A stretch of DNA of 13,712 nucleotides from an uncultured Curtobacterium sp. Its GTDB lineage: Bacteria > Actinomycetota > Actinomycetes > Actinomycetales > Microbacteriaceae. Made by a program: the position numbers and the translations under genes. Of the stretch, positions 6,888-13,712 are shown piece after piece. The notes below the pieces were generated by a model that ran no database searches, was not told where the DNA came from, and worked only from the letters and a program-made list of their open reading frames with translations. Positions within the stretch are counted from its first letter, which is position 1, and each line of letters opens with the position of its first letter. The stretch covers positions 1-13,712 of the forward strand of contig CAJYIG010000174.1 of NCBI GenBank assembly GCA_913774725.1, given 5' to 3'.

Positions 6888-8044
6888 GGCTGCTCCCGCA
6901 GGTAGTCGCCGACGCGGCCCTCGACCTGGTGCCCGACGACCTCGCGCGGGACACGGGCACCGATGCGGCACGTCACCTCTTCGCCGATCGTGCCGAGCGC
7001 CTCGCCCCACTCGAGCACGGTCATCTCGCCGTGCTCCCCCGTACCGAACAGCACGACCTGGTCGCCGACCCGCACCTCGTCGTCGCCGACGTCGACCAGG
7101 AACTGGTCCATCGCGACACGTCCGGCGATCGGGTACCGCTTGCCGCCGATGGTGACCTCGACGCGCCCCTGCGCGCGTCGCGGGACCCCGTCCGCGTAGC
7201 CGACGGGCACGAGGGCGAGGGTGGTCTCCGACGCGGTGCGGTACGTGTAGTCGTAGGAGACGCCCGTGCCGACCGGTACCCGCTTCGTCTTCGCGACCGA
7301 GGCGGTGAGCGTCATCACCGGCTCGAGGCCGAGGTCGGCGGCGGAGACCCCCTCGGCCCCGGGGATGCCGAGCAGGTTCGCCCCCATCCGCACCATGTCC
7401 TTGCGGAACTCCTTGCGCTCCAGGCCCGCGAGCGACGCTGCGACGTGCTCCATCGGCAGGTCGAGCCCGAGGTCCTCCGCGGTCTCCACGGCACGGTCGA
7501 ACGCCGCGACCGCGGCGCTGTCGTCCTCGTCCGACGACTCCGCCAGGTGTGTGTACGCGGCGACGACCTCGATCCGGCCGGCGCGTTGGGCGTCGGCGGC
7601 GAGCGACACCAGCTCGGGCCAGGCGTCCGGCGTCGCGCCGTCGCGGTGCAGACCCGAGTCCACGCCGAGGTGCACGCGTGCCGGACGTTGGTCGACGGCG
7701 TCGACGACCCGCTGCAGCTCGGCGGCGTTCGAGACGCCGAGGTCGATCGCGGAGTCGATCGCGTCGCGGAAGTCGAGCGCGGGGTCGTGCTGCCAGGTGA
7801 ACAGGTGGACGTCCTCGCCGACGCCGATCGCGCGGAGCCGCAGCGCCGCTGAGACGGTCAGGACGCCGATCCAGCGCACCCCGGCGTCGACGGCGGCGAG
7901 CGCGATCGGCTCGAGGCCGTGCCCGTAGGCGTCGGCCTTCATGATCGCCATGACCTCGACGGGCTGCATCCACCCGCGGACGAGGTCGAGGTTCGACCGG
8001 TAGGCGTCGAGGTCGATCCGGGCCCGGCGCAGCGGCGCGTTCAC
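6884..8044 (-). CDS. alr: Alanine racemase paralogue (second copy), motifs partly drifted
   Basis: A 386-residue PLP-dependent fold-type III racemase. The PLP lysine is K36 in IMKADAYGHG, and the opposite catalytic tyrosine is Y264 in GVSYDYTY. R219 at the PLP ring nitrogen is kept, but its surroundings read RMGANLLGIPG instead of the usual RxGxxxYG. Seven residues before the substrate-binding R134, where the carbamylated lysine normally stands, there is G127 (HLGVDSGLHR). VGYADG (281-286) and GRVAMDQ (308-314) are present. It could be an alanine racemase or act on another amino acid. The start is GTG at 8044, overlapping the previous alr stop by four bases, with GGAGG five bases upstream. 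It lies between the first alr and tsaE and is probably co-expressed with both. Catalytic residues suggest an active enzyme; specificity is open. Confidence 0.88.
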   Translation of the reverse strand: MNAPLRRARIDLDAYRSNLDLVRGWMQPVEVMAIMKADAYGHGLEPIALAAVDAGVRWIGVLTVSAALRLRAIGVGEDVHLFTWQHDPALDFRDAIDSAIDLGVSNAAELQRVVDAVDQRPARVHLGVDSGLHRDGATPDAWPELVSLAADAQRAGRIEVVAAYTHLAESSDEDDSAAVAAFDRAVETAEDLGLDLPMEHVAASLAGLERKEFRKDMVRMGANLLGIPGAEGVSAADLGLEPVMTLTASVAKTKRVPVGTGVSYDYTYRTASETTLALVPVGYADGVPRRAQGRVEVTIGGKRYPIAGRVAMDQFLVDVGDDEVRVGDQVVLFGTGEHGEMTVLEWGEALGTIGEEVTCRIGARVPREVVGHQVEGRVGDYLREQP

Positions 8045-9144
8045 GTCGTCCTCCGTTCCACGCTGCGGCCGACCCTGGCGACCACCTCGTAGTTGATGGT
8101 GTCGACGGCTGCCGCCCAGTCCTCGACCGCGGGGTCGCCGTCCGCCGGGTCGCCCCAGAGCACGACCTCGTCACCGACCCGGACGTCGGCGTCACCGATG
8201 TCGATGTGCATGGCGTTCATGGCGACGCGGCCGACCACGGGGAACGTCCGGTCGCCGATCCGCACCGACACCCGGTTGCCCAGGTCGCGGTCGAAGCCGT
8301 CGGCGTACCCGAGCCCGATCACCGCGAGCCGGGTGTCGGTCACGGCACGCCAGGTGTAGCCGTAGCTGACGCCCTCGCCCGCGGCCACCGGGACGGTCCG
8401 GAGCACCGCGGCGGTCACGCGCATCGCCGGGCGGAGTCCGAGATCGGCCGAGGTGCGGTCCGCGAACGGGCTGAGGCCGTAGAGCGCGAGGCCGACCCGC
8501 GCGGCGTCGTGCCGGGTCTCCGGGACGGCGATGCTGCCGGCGCTGGCGGCGAGGTGCACCACGTCGGGCACGATCCCGTTCGCGGCGAGCCCGTCGAGTG
8601 CTCGCTGGAGGGCGGCGTCCTGGTCGAGGTCGTCGGCGAGGGATGCGTTCGACAGGTGCGACATCAGCCCCTCGACCCGGGTGCGACCACCGGAGCGCGC
8701 GATCCGTCCGGCGGTGGCGAAGAGCTCGGCCCACTCGGACTCGACGGCACCGTTCCGGCTCAGCCCGGTGTCGACGCAGACGTGCACGGCGGGGACCTCG
8801 GAGTCGGCGGCGGCGGCGAGCTGCGAGACGCTCGACACCGCCGGTGTCACGTCGTACTGCGCGGCCCGGCGGAAGTCCTCGTCCGGGGCGTGCAGCCACG
8901 CCAGGATCCGGACGCCCTCGTCGATGCCGGCACGGCGGAGGGCGATGCCCTCGTCGACGTCGGCGACCCCGAGCCACTCGGCCCCGGCGTCCACGAACGC
9001 CCGGGCGGCATCGACGGCCCCGTGGCCGTACGCGTTCGCCTTCACGACCGCGATCACGCCGGCCGGCGCCACCCGCTCGGACACCGTGGCGTAGTTCGCG
9101 ATGAGGGCCTCGCGGTCGACCGTGATCCCCGTGAACGCGCTCAT
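8041..9144 (-). CDS. alr: Alanine racemase (first copy)
   Basis: A 367-residue enzyme of the usual length that converts L-alanine to D-alanine for peptidoglycan. The PLP lysine is K35 in VVKANAYGHG, the catalytic tyrosine is Y261 in GVSYGYTW, and the PLP-nitrogen arginine is R216 in ARVGLALYGLSPF, the canonical form. Also present are GYADG (279-283) and GRVAMNAMHIDI (305-316). The carbamylated-lysine position holds C123 (HVCVDTGLSRNG), while R130 is kept. The canonical motifs make this the more likely housekeeping racemase of the pair. The start is ATG at 9144, overlapping the acpS stop by four bases and preceded by a perfect AAGGAGG six bases upstream. The gene is followed directly by its paralogue. 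Confidence 0.94.
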   Translation of the reverse strand: MSAFTGITVDREALIANYATVSERVAPAGVIAVVKANAYGHGAVDAARAFVDAGAEWLGVADVDEGIALRRAGIDEGVRILAWLHAPDEDFRRAAQYDVTPAVSSVSQLAAAADSEVPAVHVCVDTGLSRNGAVESEWAELFATAGRIARSGGRTRVEGLMSHLSNASLADDLDQDAALQRALDGLAANGIVPDVVHLAASAGSIAVPETRHDAARVGLALYGLSPFADRTSADLGLRPAMRVTAAVLRTVPVAAGEGVSYGYTWRAVTDTRLAVIGLGYADGFDRDLGNRVSVRIGDRTFPVVGRVAMNAMHIDIGDADVRVGDEVVLWGDPADGDPAVEDWAAAVDTINYEVVARVGRSVERRTT

Positions 9145-9515
9145 GCGTCCCCTCCTTCGATGACGACGAACGCCGTCGCGATCCCGCCGTCGTGCGACAA
9201 CGACAGGTGGACGTTCGTCACACCACGGTCGGACGCCACACGACGGGCCCCCTCGTGCAGGGTGAGCGACGGGTTCCGCTGGTCGTCCGCGACGACCTCG
9301 AGCTCCTGCCAGCTCAGCCCGGCACTCGAGCCGAACGCCTTGATGAGTGCTTCCTTCGCCGCGAAGCGGGCCGCGAGCGACGACACCGGTCGGGGCTCAC
9401 CGTCGCGCAGCTGCTCGGCCGGGGTGAAGAGTCGCGTCCGGAGCGCCGGGGTGCGCTCGAGCACACCCCGGAACCGCTCCGTGTCGACGACGTCGACCCC
9501 GATGCCGATGATCAC
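9141..9515 (-). CDS. acpS: Holo-[acyl-carrier-protein] synthase
   Basis: A 124-residue AcpS-type phosphopantetheinyl transferase that moves 4'-phosphopantetheine from CoA onto a serine of acyl carrier protein. The N-terminal IIGIGVDVVDTERF carries the magnesium ligand D8. RFAAKEALIKAF (50-61) carries the second ligand E55 and the conserved lysine K54. HLSLSHDGGIATAFV (103-117) is the C-terminal signature. Length is typical. The start is GTG at 9515, nine bases after the glmS stop and without a clear ribosome binding site, so translation probably depends on glmS. The stop overlaps alr by four bases. CoA, its co-substrate, depends on coaA further right in the window. Confidence 0.96.
   Translation of the reverse strand: MIIGIGVDVVDTERFRGVLERTPALRTRLFTPAEQLRDGEPRPVSSLAARFAAKEALIKAFGSSAGLSWQELEVVADDQRNPSLTLHEGARRVASDRGVTNVHLSLSHDGGIATAFVVIEGGDA
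9151..9157 (-). promoter_or_regulatory. Strong ribosome binding site of the first alr
   Basis: AAGGAGG on the minus strand, six bases before the ATG and inside the end of acpS. It is the best Shine-Dalgarno match in this operon, so alr may be translated more strongly than the genes around it and not only by coupling. Confidence 0.7.
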
Positions 9516-9524
9516 GACGCTGGT

Positions 9525-11372
9525 CTACTCGACGGTGACCGACTTCGCCAGGTTGCGCGGCTGGTCGACGTCGAGGCCCTTGGCCGCGGCGAGCTCCATG
9601 CCGAACATGTGCAGCGGCGCGACGGCCAGCAGCGGCTCGAACAGCGGCGTCGCGAGCGGGATGCGCAGGACCTCGTCCGCGAAGGGCAGCACCGCGGCGT
9701 CGCCCTCCTCCGCGATGGCGATCACCCGGGCACCGCGGGCGCGGATCTCCTGGATGTTCGAGACGACCTTCGGGTGCAGCGAGCGCGGGTCGCGCGGCGA
9801 CGGCACGATGACGAACACGATCTGGCCCGGCTCGATCAGGGCGATCGGGCCGTGCTTGAGCTCGCCGGCGGCGAAGCCCTCGGCGTGGATGTATGCGAGC
9901 TCCTTGAGCTTGAGCGCACCCTCGAGCGCGATCGGGTACCCCACGTGGCGGCCGAGGAACAGCACGCTCCGGGTGTCCGCCATCCACTTCGCGAGCTCTG
10001 CGACCCCGGAGGCGTCGTCGATCGTCTGCTGCAGCTTCGGGGCCAGGCCCTCGAGCTCGGCGACCTGCTCCGCGATCTGCTCGGCGGTCAGGGAGCCCTT
10101 GAGCGTCGCCAGGTGCAGCCCGAGCAGGTACAGCGCGACGCCCTGCGCGATGAACGCCTTGGTCGACGCGACCGCGACCTCGGGCCCGGCGTGCGTGTAG
10201 ATCACCGCGTCGGACTCGCGCGGGATCGTGGCGCCCTGGGTGTTGCAGATGGAGAGCACCTGGGCACCCTGCTCGCGGGCGTACTTGACCGCCATCAGCG
10301 TGTCCATGGTCTCGCCCGACTGGCTGATCGACACCACGAGCGTGCGGTCGTCGAGTACCGGGTCCCGGTAGCGGAACTCGTGCGCGAGCTCGACCTCGAC
10401 GGGGACGCGGGCCCACTGCTCGATTGCGTACTTGCCGAGGATCCCGGCGTACGCGGCGGTGCCGCAAGCGATGACGATGACACGGTCGACCTGCTGCAGG
10501 CGCTCGGCGATCGGGTCGAGGTCGGTCAGCGTCACGGCGCCGTCGTGCACGCGACCGAGGATCGTCTTCGCGACGGCCTCGGGCTCCTCGCTGATCTCCT
10601 TGGCCATGAAGGAGCTCCAGCCGCCCTTGTCCGCGGCCGAGGCGTCCCAGCTGACCTCGAACTCCTCCGGGGACGCCGGGGAGCCGTCGAAGTGCACGAC
10701 CTCGACGCCGTCGGGACGGATCGTGGCGATCTCGTCCTGGCCGATCGCCAGGGCGCGCTGCGTGTACGCGACGAAGGCCGCGACGTCGGAGCCCATGAAG
10801 TTCTCGCCCTCGCCCAGGCCGACGACCAGCGGCGAGTTCCGACGCGCACCGACGACGACGCCGGGCTGGTCGGCGTGCACGACGAGGAGCGTGAACGCGC
10901 CCTCGAGCCGCTGCACGACCTGCTGCATCGCGGCGGTCAGGTCGCCGGTCTCACGGAACGCCCGACCGACCAGGTGGGCGGCGACCTCGGAGTCGGTCTC
11001 GCTGGCGAACACGACGCCCTCGGCGAGGAGCTCCTGCTTCAGCTCGGAGAAGTTCTCGATGATGCCGTTGTGGATGAGCGCGAGCTTCCCGCCGTCCGCC
11101 AGGTGCGGGTGGGCGTTGCCGTCGGTCGGGCCGCCGTGGGTCGCCCAACGGGTGTGCCCGATACCGGTGGCACCGTCCTCGATCGGGTGCGACTCGAGCT
11201 CCTCGACCAGTGCCTGCAGCTTGCCGGCCTTCTTCGCCGAGACGAGGTCACCCGGCCGGTCGACGACCGCGATGCCCGCCGAGTCGTAGCCGCGGTACTC
11301 GAGACGACGGAGCCCACCGAGGAGGACCTCCTGGCTGCTCCTGCTGCCGACGTATCCCACGATTCCACACAT
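9525..11372 (-). CDS. glmS: Glutamine-fructose-6-phosphate aminotransferase (isomerizing)
   Basis: A 615-residue enzyme (E. coli 609) that makes glucosamine-6-phosphate from fructose-6-phosphate and glutamine, the entry to UDP-GlcNAc and peptidoglycan. The N-terminal class II glutaminase domain starts with C2 of MCGIVGYVG, which becomes the N-terminal nucleophile after Met removal, and includes EYRGYDSAG and GHTRWATHG. Two SIS sugar-isomerase domains follow, with SISQSGETMD at about 345-354, STKAFIAQG at about 400 and ELKHGPIALI near 510. The C-terminus PRNLAKSVTVE closes the sugar site. The start is fixed at ATG 11372 by the catalytic cysteine. It is the first gene of the glmS-acpS-alr-alr-tsaE run. 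No glmS ribozyme or long leader is present. Confidence 0.98.
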   Translation of the reverse strand: MCGIVGYVGSRSSQEVLLGGLRRLEYRGYDSAGIAVVDRPGDLVSAKKAGKLQALVEELESHPIEDGATGIGHTRWATHGGPTDGNAHPHLADGGKLALIHNGIIENFSELKQELLAEGVVFASETDSEVAAHLVGRAFRETGDLTAAMQQVVQRLEGAFTLLVVHADQPGVVVGARRNSPLVVGLGEGENFMGSDVAAFVAYTQRALAIGQDEIATIRPDGVEVVHFDGSPASPEEFEVSWDASAADKGGWSSFMAKEISEEPEAVAKTILGRVHDGAVTLTDLDPIAERLQQVDRVIVIACGTAAYAGILGKYAIEQWARVPVEVELAHEFRYRDPVLDDRTLVVSISQSGETMDTLMAVKYAREQGAQVLSICNTQGATIPRESDAVIYTHAGPEVAVASTKAFIAQGVALYLLGLHLATLKGSLTAEQIAEQVAELEGLAPKLQQTIDDASGVAELAKWMADTRSVLFLGRHVGYPIALEGALKLKELAYIHAEGFAAGELKHGPIALIEPGQIVFVIVPSPRDPRSLHPKVVSNIQEIRARGARVIAIAEEGDAAVLPFADEVLRIPLATPLFEPLLAVAPLHMFGMELAAAKGLDVDQPRNLAKSVTVE

Positions 11373-11379
11373 GGGCTCG

Positions 11380-11385
11380 ATCCTA
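11380..11385 (-). promoter_or_regulatory. Putative -10 box of glmS
   Basis: TAGGAT on the minus strand, then seven bases and the glmS ATG. This would give a leaderless or nearly leaderless message. The AGGA within it, eight bases from the ATG, could alternatively be a ribosome binding site for a longer transcript. The -35 region overlaps that of the divergent peroxidase gene. Confidence 0.4.
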
Positions 11386-11429
11386 CGGTCTGGCTGACCG
11401 CCCACCCTGCGAAGCACCGGCGGCGAGGA

Positions 11430-11435
11430 TAACGT
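11430..11435 (+). promoter_or_regulatory. Putative -10 box of the glutathione peroxidase gene, leaderless arrangement
   Basis: TAACGT fits TANNNT and is followed by seven bases and the ATG at 11443. There is no Shine-Dalgarno sequence at a usable distance (a GAGGA is 13 bases away), so a leaderless message is the simplest reading. A weak CTGCGA lies 17 bases upstream as a possible -35. Confidence 0.5.
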
Positions 11436-11442
11436 TCTGGTC

Positions 11443-11928
11443 ATGGGACGCTTCGACGACATCGAGATCACCACGTTGCACGGGGAGCACACCACCTTCG
11501 GGCAGTTCTCCGACCGGGCCGTCCTCGTCGTGAACGTCGCGTCGCGCTGCGGGCTCGCACCTCAGTACGAGCAGCTCGAGGCCCTGCAGGAGACCTACGC
11601 CGAGCGCGGCTTCACGGTCCTCGGCTTCCCGAGCAACCAGTTCCTGCAGGAGCTCGGCTCCTCCGAGGCGATCGAGGAGTACTGCTCCACGACGTGGGGC
11701 GTGACGTTCCCGATGTCCGAGAAGGTGAAGGTGAACGGCAAGGGCGCCCACCCGCTGTACCAGGCGCTCAAGGAGACGCCGGACGCGTCCGGCAAGGCCG
11801 GCCGGGTCAGCTGGAACTTCGAGAAGTTCCTCGTCGCCCCCGACGGCACCGTCACCCGCTTCCGTCCGACCACGAAGCCGGACGCCCCCGAGGTCGTCGC
11901 CGCCATCGAGGCGGCGCTCCCCGCCTGA
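11443..11928 (+). CDS. Glutathione peroxidase family protein (probably thioredoxin-dependent)
   Basis: A 161-residue thioredoxin-fold peroxidase that reduces hydrogen peroxide and organic hydroperoxides. The peroxidatic cysteine is C36 in [12 protein letters not shown] (Cys, not Sec). The catalytic tetrad partners Q66 (GFPSNQF), W124 and N125 (SWNFEKF) are present. The usual cysteine in GFPCNQF is replaced by S64. C81 in EEYCSTTW sits where the resolving cysteine of plant and bacterial thioredoxin-dependent enzymes lies, so reduction by thioredoxin or another thiol donor is more likely than by glutathione. It is divergent from glmS and stands as a single gene; a hairpin lies 68 bases after its stop. 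The start is ATG at 11443 with no ribosome binding site. Confidence 0.94.
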   Translation: MGRFDDIEITTLHGEHTTFGQFSDRAVLVVNVASRCGLAPQYEQLEALQETYAERGFTVLGFPSNQFLQELGSSEAIEEYCSTTWGVTFPMSEKVKVNGKGAHPLYQALKETPDASGKAGRVSWNFEKFLVAPDGTVTRFRPTTKPDAPEVVAAIEAALPA

Positions 11929-11996
11929 CGGCGGCCCACCCGACCGTCGGTCCACCCGGCCGGCGGCCGCGTCGCGCGGACAGGCACCGGGCCCCG

Positions 11997-12052
11997 GACG
12001 GGAGGCGCGGTGCACGTGCGCCGGTCCGCCCGCGTCCGCCGCGCCTCCCGTC
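11997..12052. terminator. 14-bp inverted repeat: peroxidase terminator or coaA operator
   Basis: A perfect 14-bp stem (11997-12010 with 12039-12052) around a 28-base GC-rich loop. It starts 68 bases after the peroxidase stop and ends two bases before the putative coaA -10 box. The wide loop is unusual for a terminator, so a role in coaA control is also possible. The 139-base gap holds nothing else I can name. Confidence 0.5.
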
Positions 12053-12054
12053 TG

Positions 12055-12060
12055 TACGCT
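12055..12060 (+). promoter_or_regulatory. Putative -10 box of coaA, leaderless arrangement
   Basis: TACGCT fits TANNNT and is followed by seven pyrimidine-rich bases and the coaA ATG. No ribosome binding site exists between them, which fits a leaderless transcript. The right arm of the 14-bp inverted repeat occupies most of the expected -35 to -10 spacer. Confidence 0.5.
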
Positions 12061-12067
12061 CGTCCCC

Positions 12068-13012
12068 ATGCCGATCACGGAAGCCACCGTCGCGCACCCG
12101 ACCCCGTTCGTGGAGATCCCGCGCGCCGAGTGGTCCCAGCTCGCGCCGAAGGAGCACCTGTCGCTGACCGAGACCGAGATCGTGCAGCTGCGCGGGCTGG
12201 GCGACCGGCTCGACATGCAGGAGGTGCAGGAGGTCTACCTGCCGCTGTCCCGCCTGCTGACGCTGTACGCGGCCGGCGCCAGGAACCTGCACGCGGAGAC
12301 GAGCCGGTTCCTCGGCGAGCGGGCCGGACGGACGCCCTTCGTGATCGGCGTCGCCGGGTCGGTGGCGGTCGGCAAGTCCACCGTCGCGCGGCTGCTGCGG
12401 GAGCTCACGAAGCGGTGGCCGGACACCCCGCGGGTGGAGCTCGTGACGACCGACGGCTTCCTGTACCCGAACGCCGAGCTGGAGCGCCGCGGGATCATGG
12501 AGCGCAAGGGCTTCCCGGAGTCGTACGACCGGCGCGCGCTGCTGCGGTTCGTCAGCCAGGTGAAGAGCGGGGCGGCCGAGGTGCGTGCGCCGTTCTACTC
12601 GCACCTGGTGTACGACATCGTGCCCGACGCCGAGATCGTCGTGCGGCAGCCGGACGTCCTCATCGTCGAGGGCCTCAACGTGCTCGCGCCGCCGGTGCAC
12701 GGGCGGCTGGCGCTGTCGGACCTGTTCGACTTCACGATCTACGTCGACGCGAAGACGAAGGACATCGAGTCCTGGTACGTCGACCGCTTCCTCGCCCTGC
12801 AGGAGGAGGCGTTCTCGAGCCCGGACTCGTTCTTCCACCGGTTCGCGTCGCTGTCCCGCGAGGACGCGGTGCGGACGGCGACCGACGTCTGGCGCGCGAT
12901 CAACGAGCCGAACCTGCTCGAGAACGTGCTGCCGACACGCTCCCGGGCGACGCTCGTGCTCAAGAAGGGCGCGAACCACAAGGTCAACTCGGTGCTGCTC
13001 CGCAAGATCTGA
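12068..13012 (+). CDS. coaA: Type I pantothenate kinase
   Basis: A 314-residue kinase (E. coli 316) that phosphorylates pantothenate with ATP, the first and usually feedback-regulated step of coenzyme A synthesis. The P-loop [12 protein letters not shown] is at residues 94-105. TTDGFLYPN (127-135) carries the catalytic aspartate D129. KGFPESYD (147-154), IVEGLNVL (199-206) and DFTIYVDA (221-228) are family blocks, and the C-terminal [17 protein letters not shown] (285-301) is typical. The start is ATG at 12068. It is a single plus-strand gene between the divergent glmS cluster and the convergent glmM; finding coaA beside glmM and glmS is common in Micrococcales. Its product supplies the CoA used by acpS. 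Identification is secure. Confidence 0.97.
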   Translation: MPITEATVAHPTPFVEIPRAEWSQLAPKEHLSLTETEIVQLRGLGDRLDMQEVQEVYLPLSRLLTLYAAGARNLHAETSRFLGERAGRTPFVIGVAGSVAVGKSTVARLLRELTKRWPDTPRVELVTTDGFLYPNAELERRGIMERKGFPESYDRRALLRFVSQVKSGAAEVRAPFYSHLVYDIVPDAEIVVRQPDVLIVEGLNVLAPPVHGRLALSDLFDFTIYVDAKTKDIESWYVDRFLALQEEAFSSPDSFFHRFASLSREDAVRTATDVWRAINEPNLLENVLPTRSRATLVLKKGANHKVNSVLLRKI

Positions 13013-13038
13013 CGCGGGGACGGCCGAGCGAGGCCAGC

Positions 13039-13100
13039 GGAACCAGGTTCCGGACTCAGCACCGCGGAAGAGCACGGTGTTGTGTCCGGAACCAGGTTCC
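13039..13100. repeat. 62-bp nested palindrome between coaA and glmM
   Basis: Outer arms of 17 bases (13039-13055 and 13084-13100) pair except for a central A-A. Inner arms of 8 bases (13057-13064 and 13075-13082) pair with one G-U, around a 10-base loop. Each outer arm also contains the self-palindrome GGAACC-A-GGTTCC, so the 13-base word occurs twice as a direct repeat. It could be a bidirectional terminator for the convergent genes, a dispersed extragenic palindrome, or a pair of protein-binding sites. No further copy is seen in this window. Confidence 0.8.
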
Positions 13101-13118
13101 TGAGCGGGGTGGGGCGCC

Positions 13119-13712
13119 CTACGCGGCCTCGTCGATCGCCAGCCGGTCGCGCACGACGTCGGCGAGCTCCTCGGCGACGCGCTGGGCGTCCTCCTGCGAG
13201 GCCGCCTCGACCATCACGCGGACGACCGGCTCGGTGCCCGACGGGCGCAGGAGCACGCGGCCGGAGTCGCCGAGGGCCTCGGTGGCCGCGGCGATCGCAT
13301 CCTGCACACCCCGGTCGTCCAGACCGTGCCGGTCGACACCGCGCACGTTCAGGAGCACCTGCGGGAAGACCGTCATGCACGACGCGAGCTCCTGCAGGCT
13401 CTTGCCGGTGCGTGCCATCTCGGCGACCAGGTGCAGCCCGGTCAGGACACCGTCACCCGTCGTCGCGAACTCGTTGAAGATGACGTGGCCGGACTGCTCA
13501 CCGCCGAGGGAGAAGCCTCCCTCGACCATCTTCTCGAGCACGTAGCGGTCGCCCACGGCGGTCTGCACGACCTCGATCCCGGCGTCCGCCATCGCGCGCG
13601 TGAGCCCGAGGTTCGACATCACGGTGGCGACGAGCGTGTCCGAGGCGAGACGCCCGCGCTCCTTGAGCGACAGCGCGAGGATCGCCATGATCTGGTCGCC
13701 GTCGATCGCGTT
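13119..13712 (-). CDS. glmM: Phosphoglucosamine mutase, C-terminal part (cut by the window edge)
   Basis: The last 197 residues of a protein normally about 450 long; the frame is open to the window edge. GlmM interconverts glucosamine-6-phosphate and glucosamine-1-phosphate, the step after GlmS. The visible part starts with [13 protein letters not shown], just after the metal-binding loop. It contains the sugar-binding [10 protein letters not shown] (about 70-79 of the visible part) and the C-terminal phosphate-binding [15 protein letters not shown] near the end. The active-site serine and the DGDxDR metal loop lie outside the window. The gene is convergent with coaA, and their stops are 106 bases apart around a large palindrome. 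Identification is secure from the DGDQIM, GEQSGH and RPSGTEP blocks. Confidence 0.96.
   Translation of the reverse strand, partial: NAIDGDQIMAILALSLKERGRLASDTLVATVMSNLGLTRAMADAGIEVVQTAVGDRYVLEKMVEGGFSLGGEQSGHVIFNEFATTGDGVLTGLHLVAEMARTGKSLQELASCMTVFPQVLLNVRGVDRHGLDDRGVQDAIAAATEALGDSGRVLLRPSGTEPVVRVMVEAASQEDAQRVAEELADVVRDRLAIDEAA

Noticed and set aside
11373..11442. Possible glmS ribozyme or riboswitch before glmS.
   Set aside because: The gap is only 70 bases, with a likely promoter box seven bases before the ATG, so no room for a structured leader.
11373..11495. Longer glmS frame starting at 11495.
   Set aside because: GlmS must begin Met-Cys so that the cysteine becomes N-terminal; the extension also overlaps the divergent peroxidase gene.

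Overview
The window is very GC-rich DNA (roughly 70% by eye) with strongly GC-ending codons, many GTG starts and several start codons that lack a Shine-Dalgarno sequence. Together with the gene set, this points to an actinobacterium. The order glmM / coaA / glmS-acpS-alr-tsaE / tsaB-rimI-tsaD / groES is typical of Micrococcales. Small details (tandem alanine racemases, NPY-rich DUF4190 protein) make me favour Microbacteriaceae, perhaps Curtobacterium. The family and genus are inference and are not proven by the sequence.

Layout, left to right. 4-966 (-) is a RarD-type EamA transporter. 1101-1397 (-) is groES, with its own terminator, a good -35/-10 promoter and two CIRCE (HrcA) operators; no groEL follows it. 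1557-2759 (+) is a class I SAM-dependent methyltransferase with a THUMP-like C-terminus, divergent from groES. It converges on a DUF4190 membrane protein (2950-3756, -), and a perfect 17-bp hairpin lies between the two. 3898-6105 (-) is tsaB-rimI-tsaD, with overlapping reading frames. A small 59-residue gene (6185-6364, +) sits alone on the opposite strand. 6375-11372 (-) is glmS-acpS-alr-alr-tsaE; the last four genes are linked by 4-base overlaps. 11443-11928 (+) is a thioredoxin-type glutathione peroxidase and 12068-13012 (+) is coaA. 13119-13712 (-) is the C-terminal part of glmM, cut by the window edge.

How the genes fit together. glmM and glmS make glucosamine phosphates for UDP-GlcNAc, and the alanine racemases supply D-amino acids, so both feed peptidoglycan synthesis. 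coaA starts coenzyme A synthesis and acpS moves the phosphopantetheine arm of CoA onto acyl carrier protein. tsaB, tsaD and tsaE make the t6A tRNA modification (tsaC is not in the window), and rimI is their usual neighbour. groES is a heat-shock co-chaperonin under HrcA control.

I found no clearly new multi-gene system; this is mainly conserved housekeeping DNA. The points most worth a second look are: two adjacent alr paralogues that both lack the lysine normally carbamylated in alanine racemase; a run of TANNNT boxes exactly 6-7 bases before start codons, suggesting leaderless transcripts; a 62-bp nested palindrome between coaA and glmM; and the uncharacterised small gene lodged inside the t6A/cell-wall cluster.
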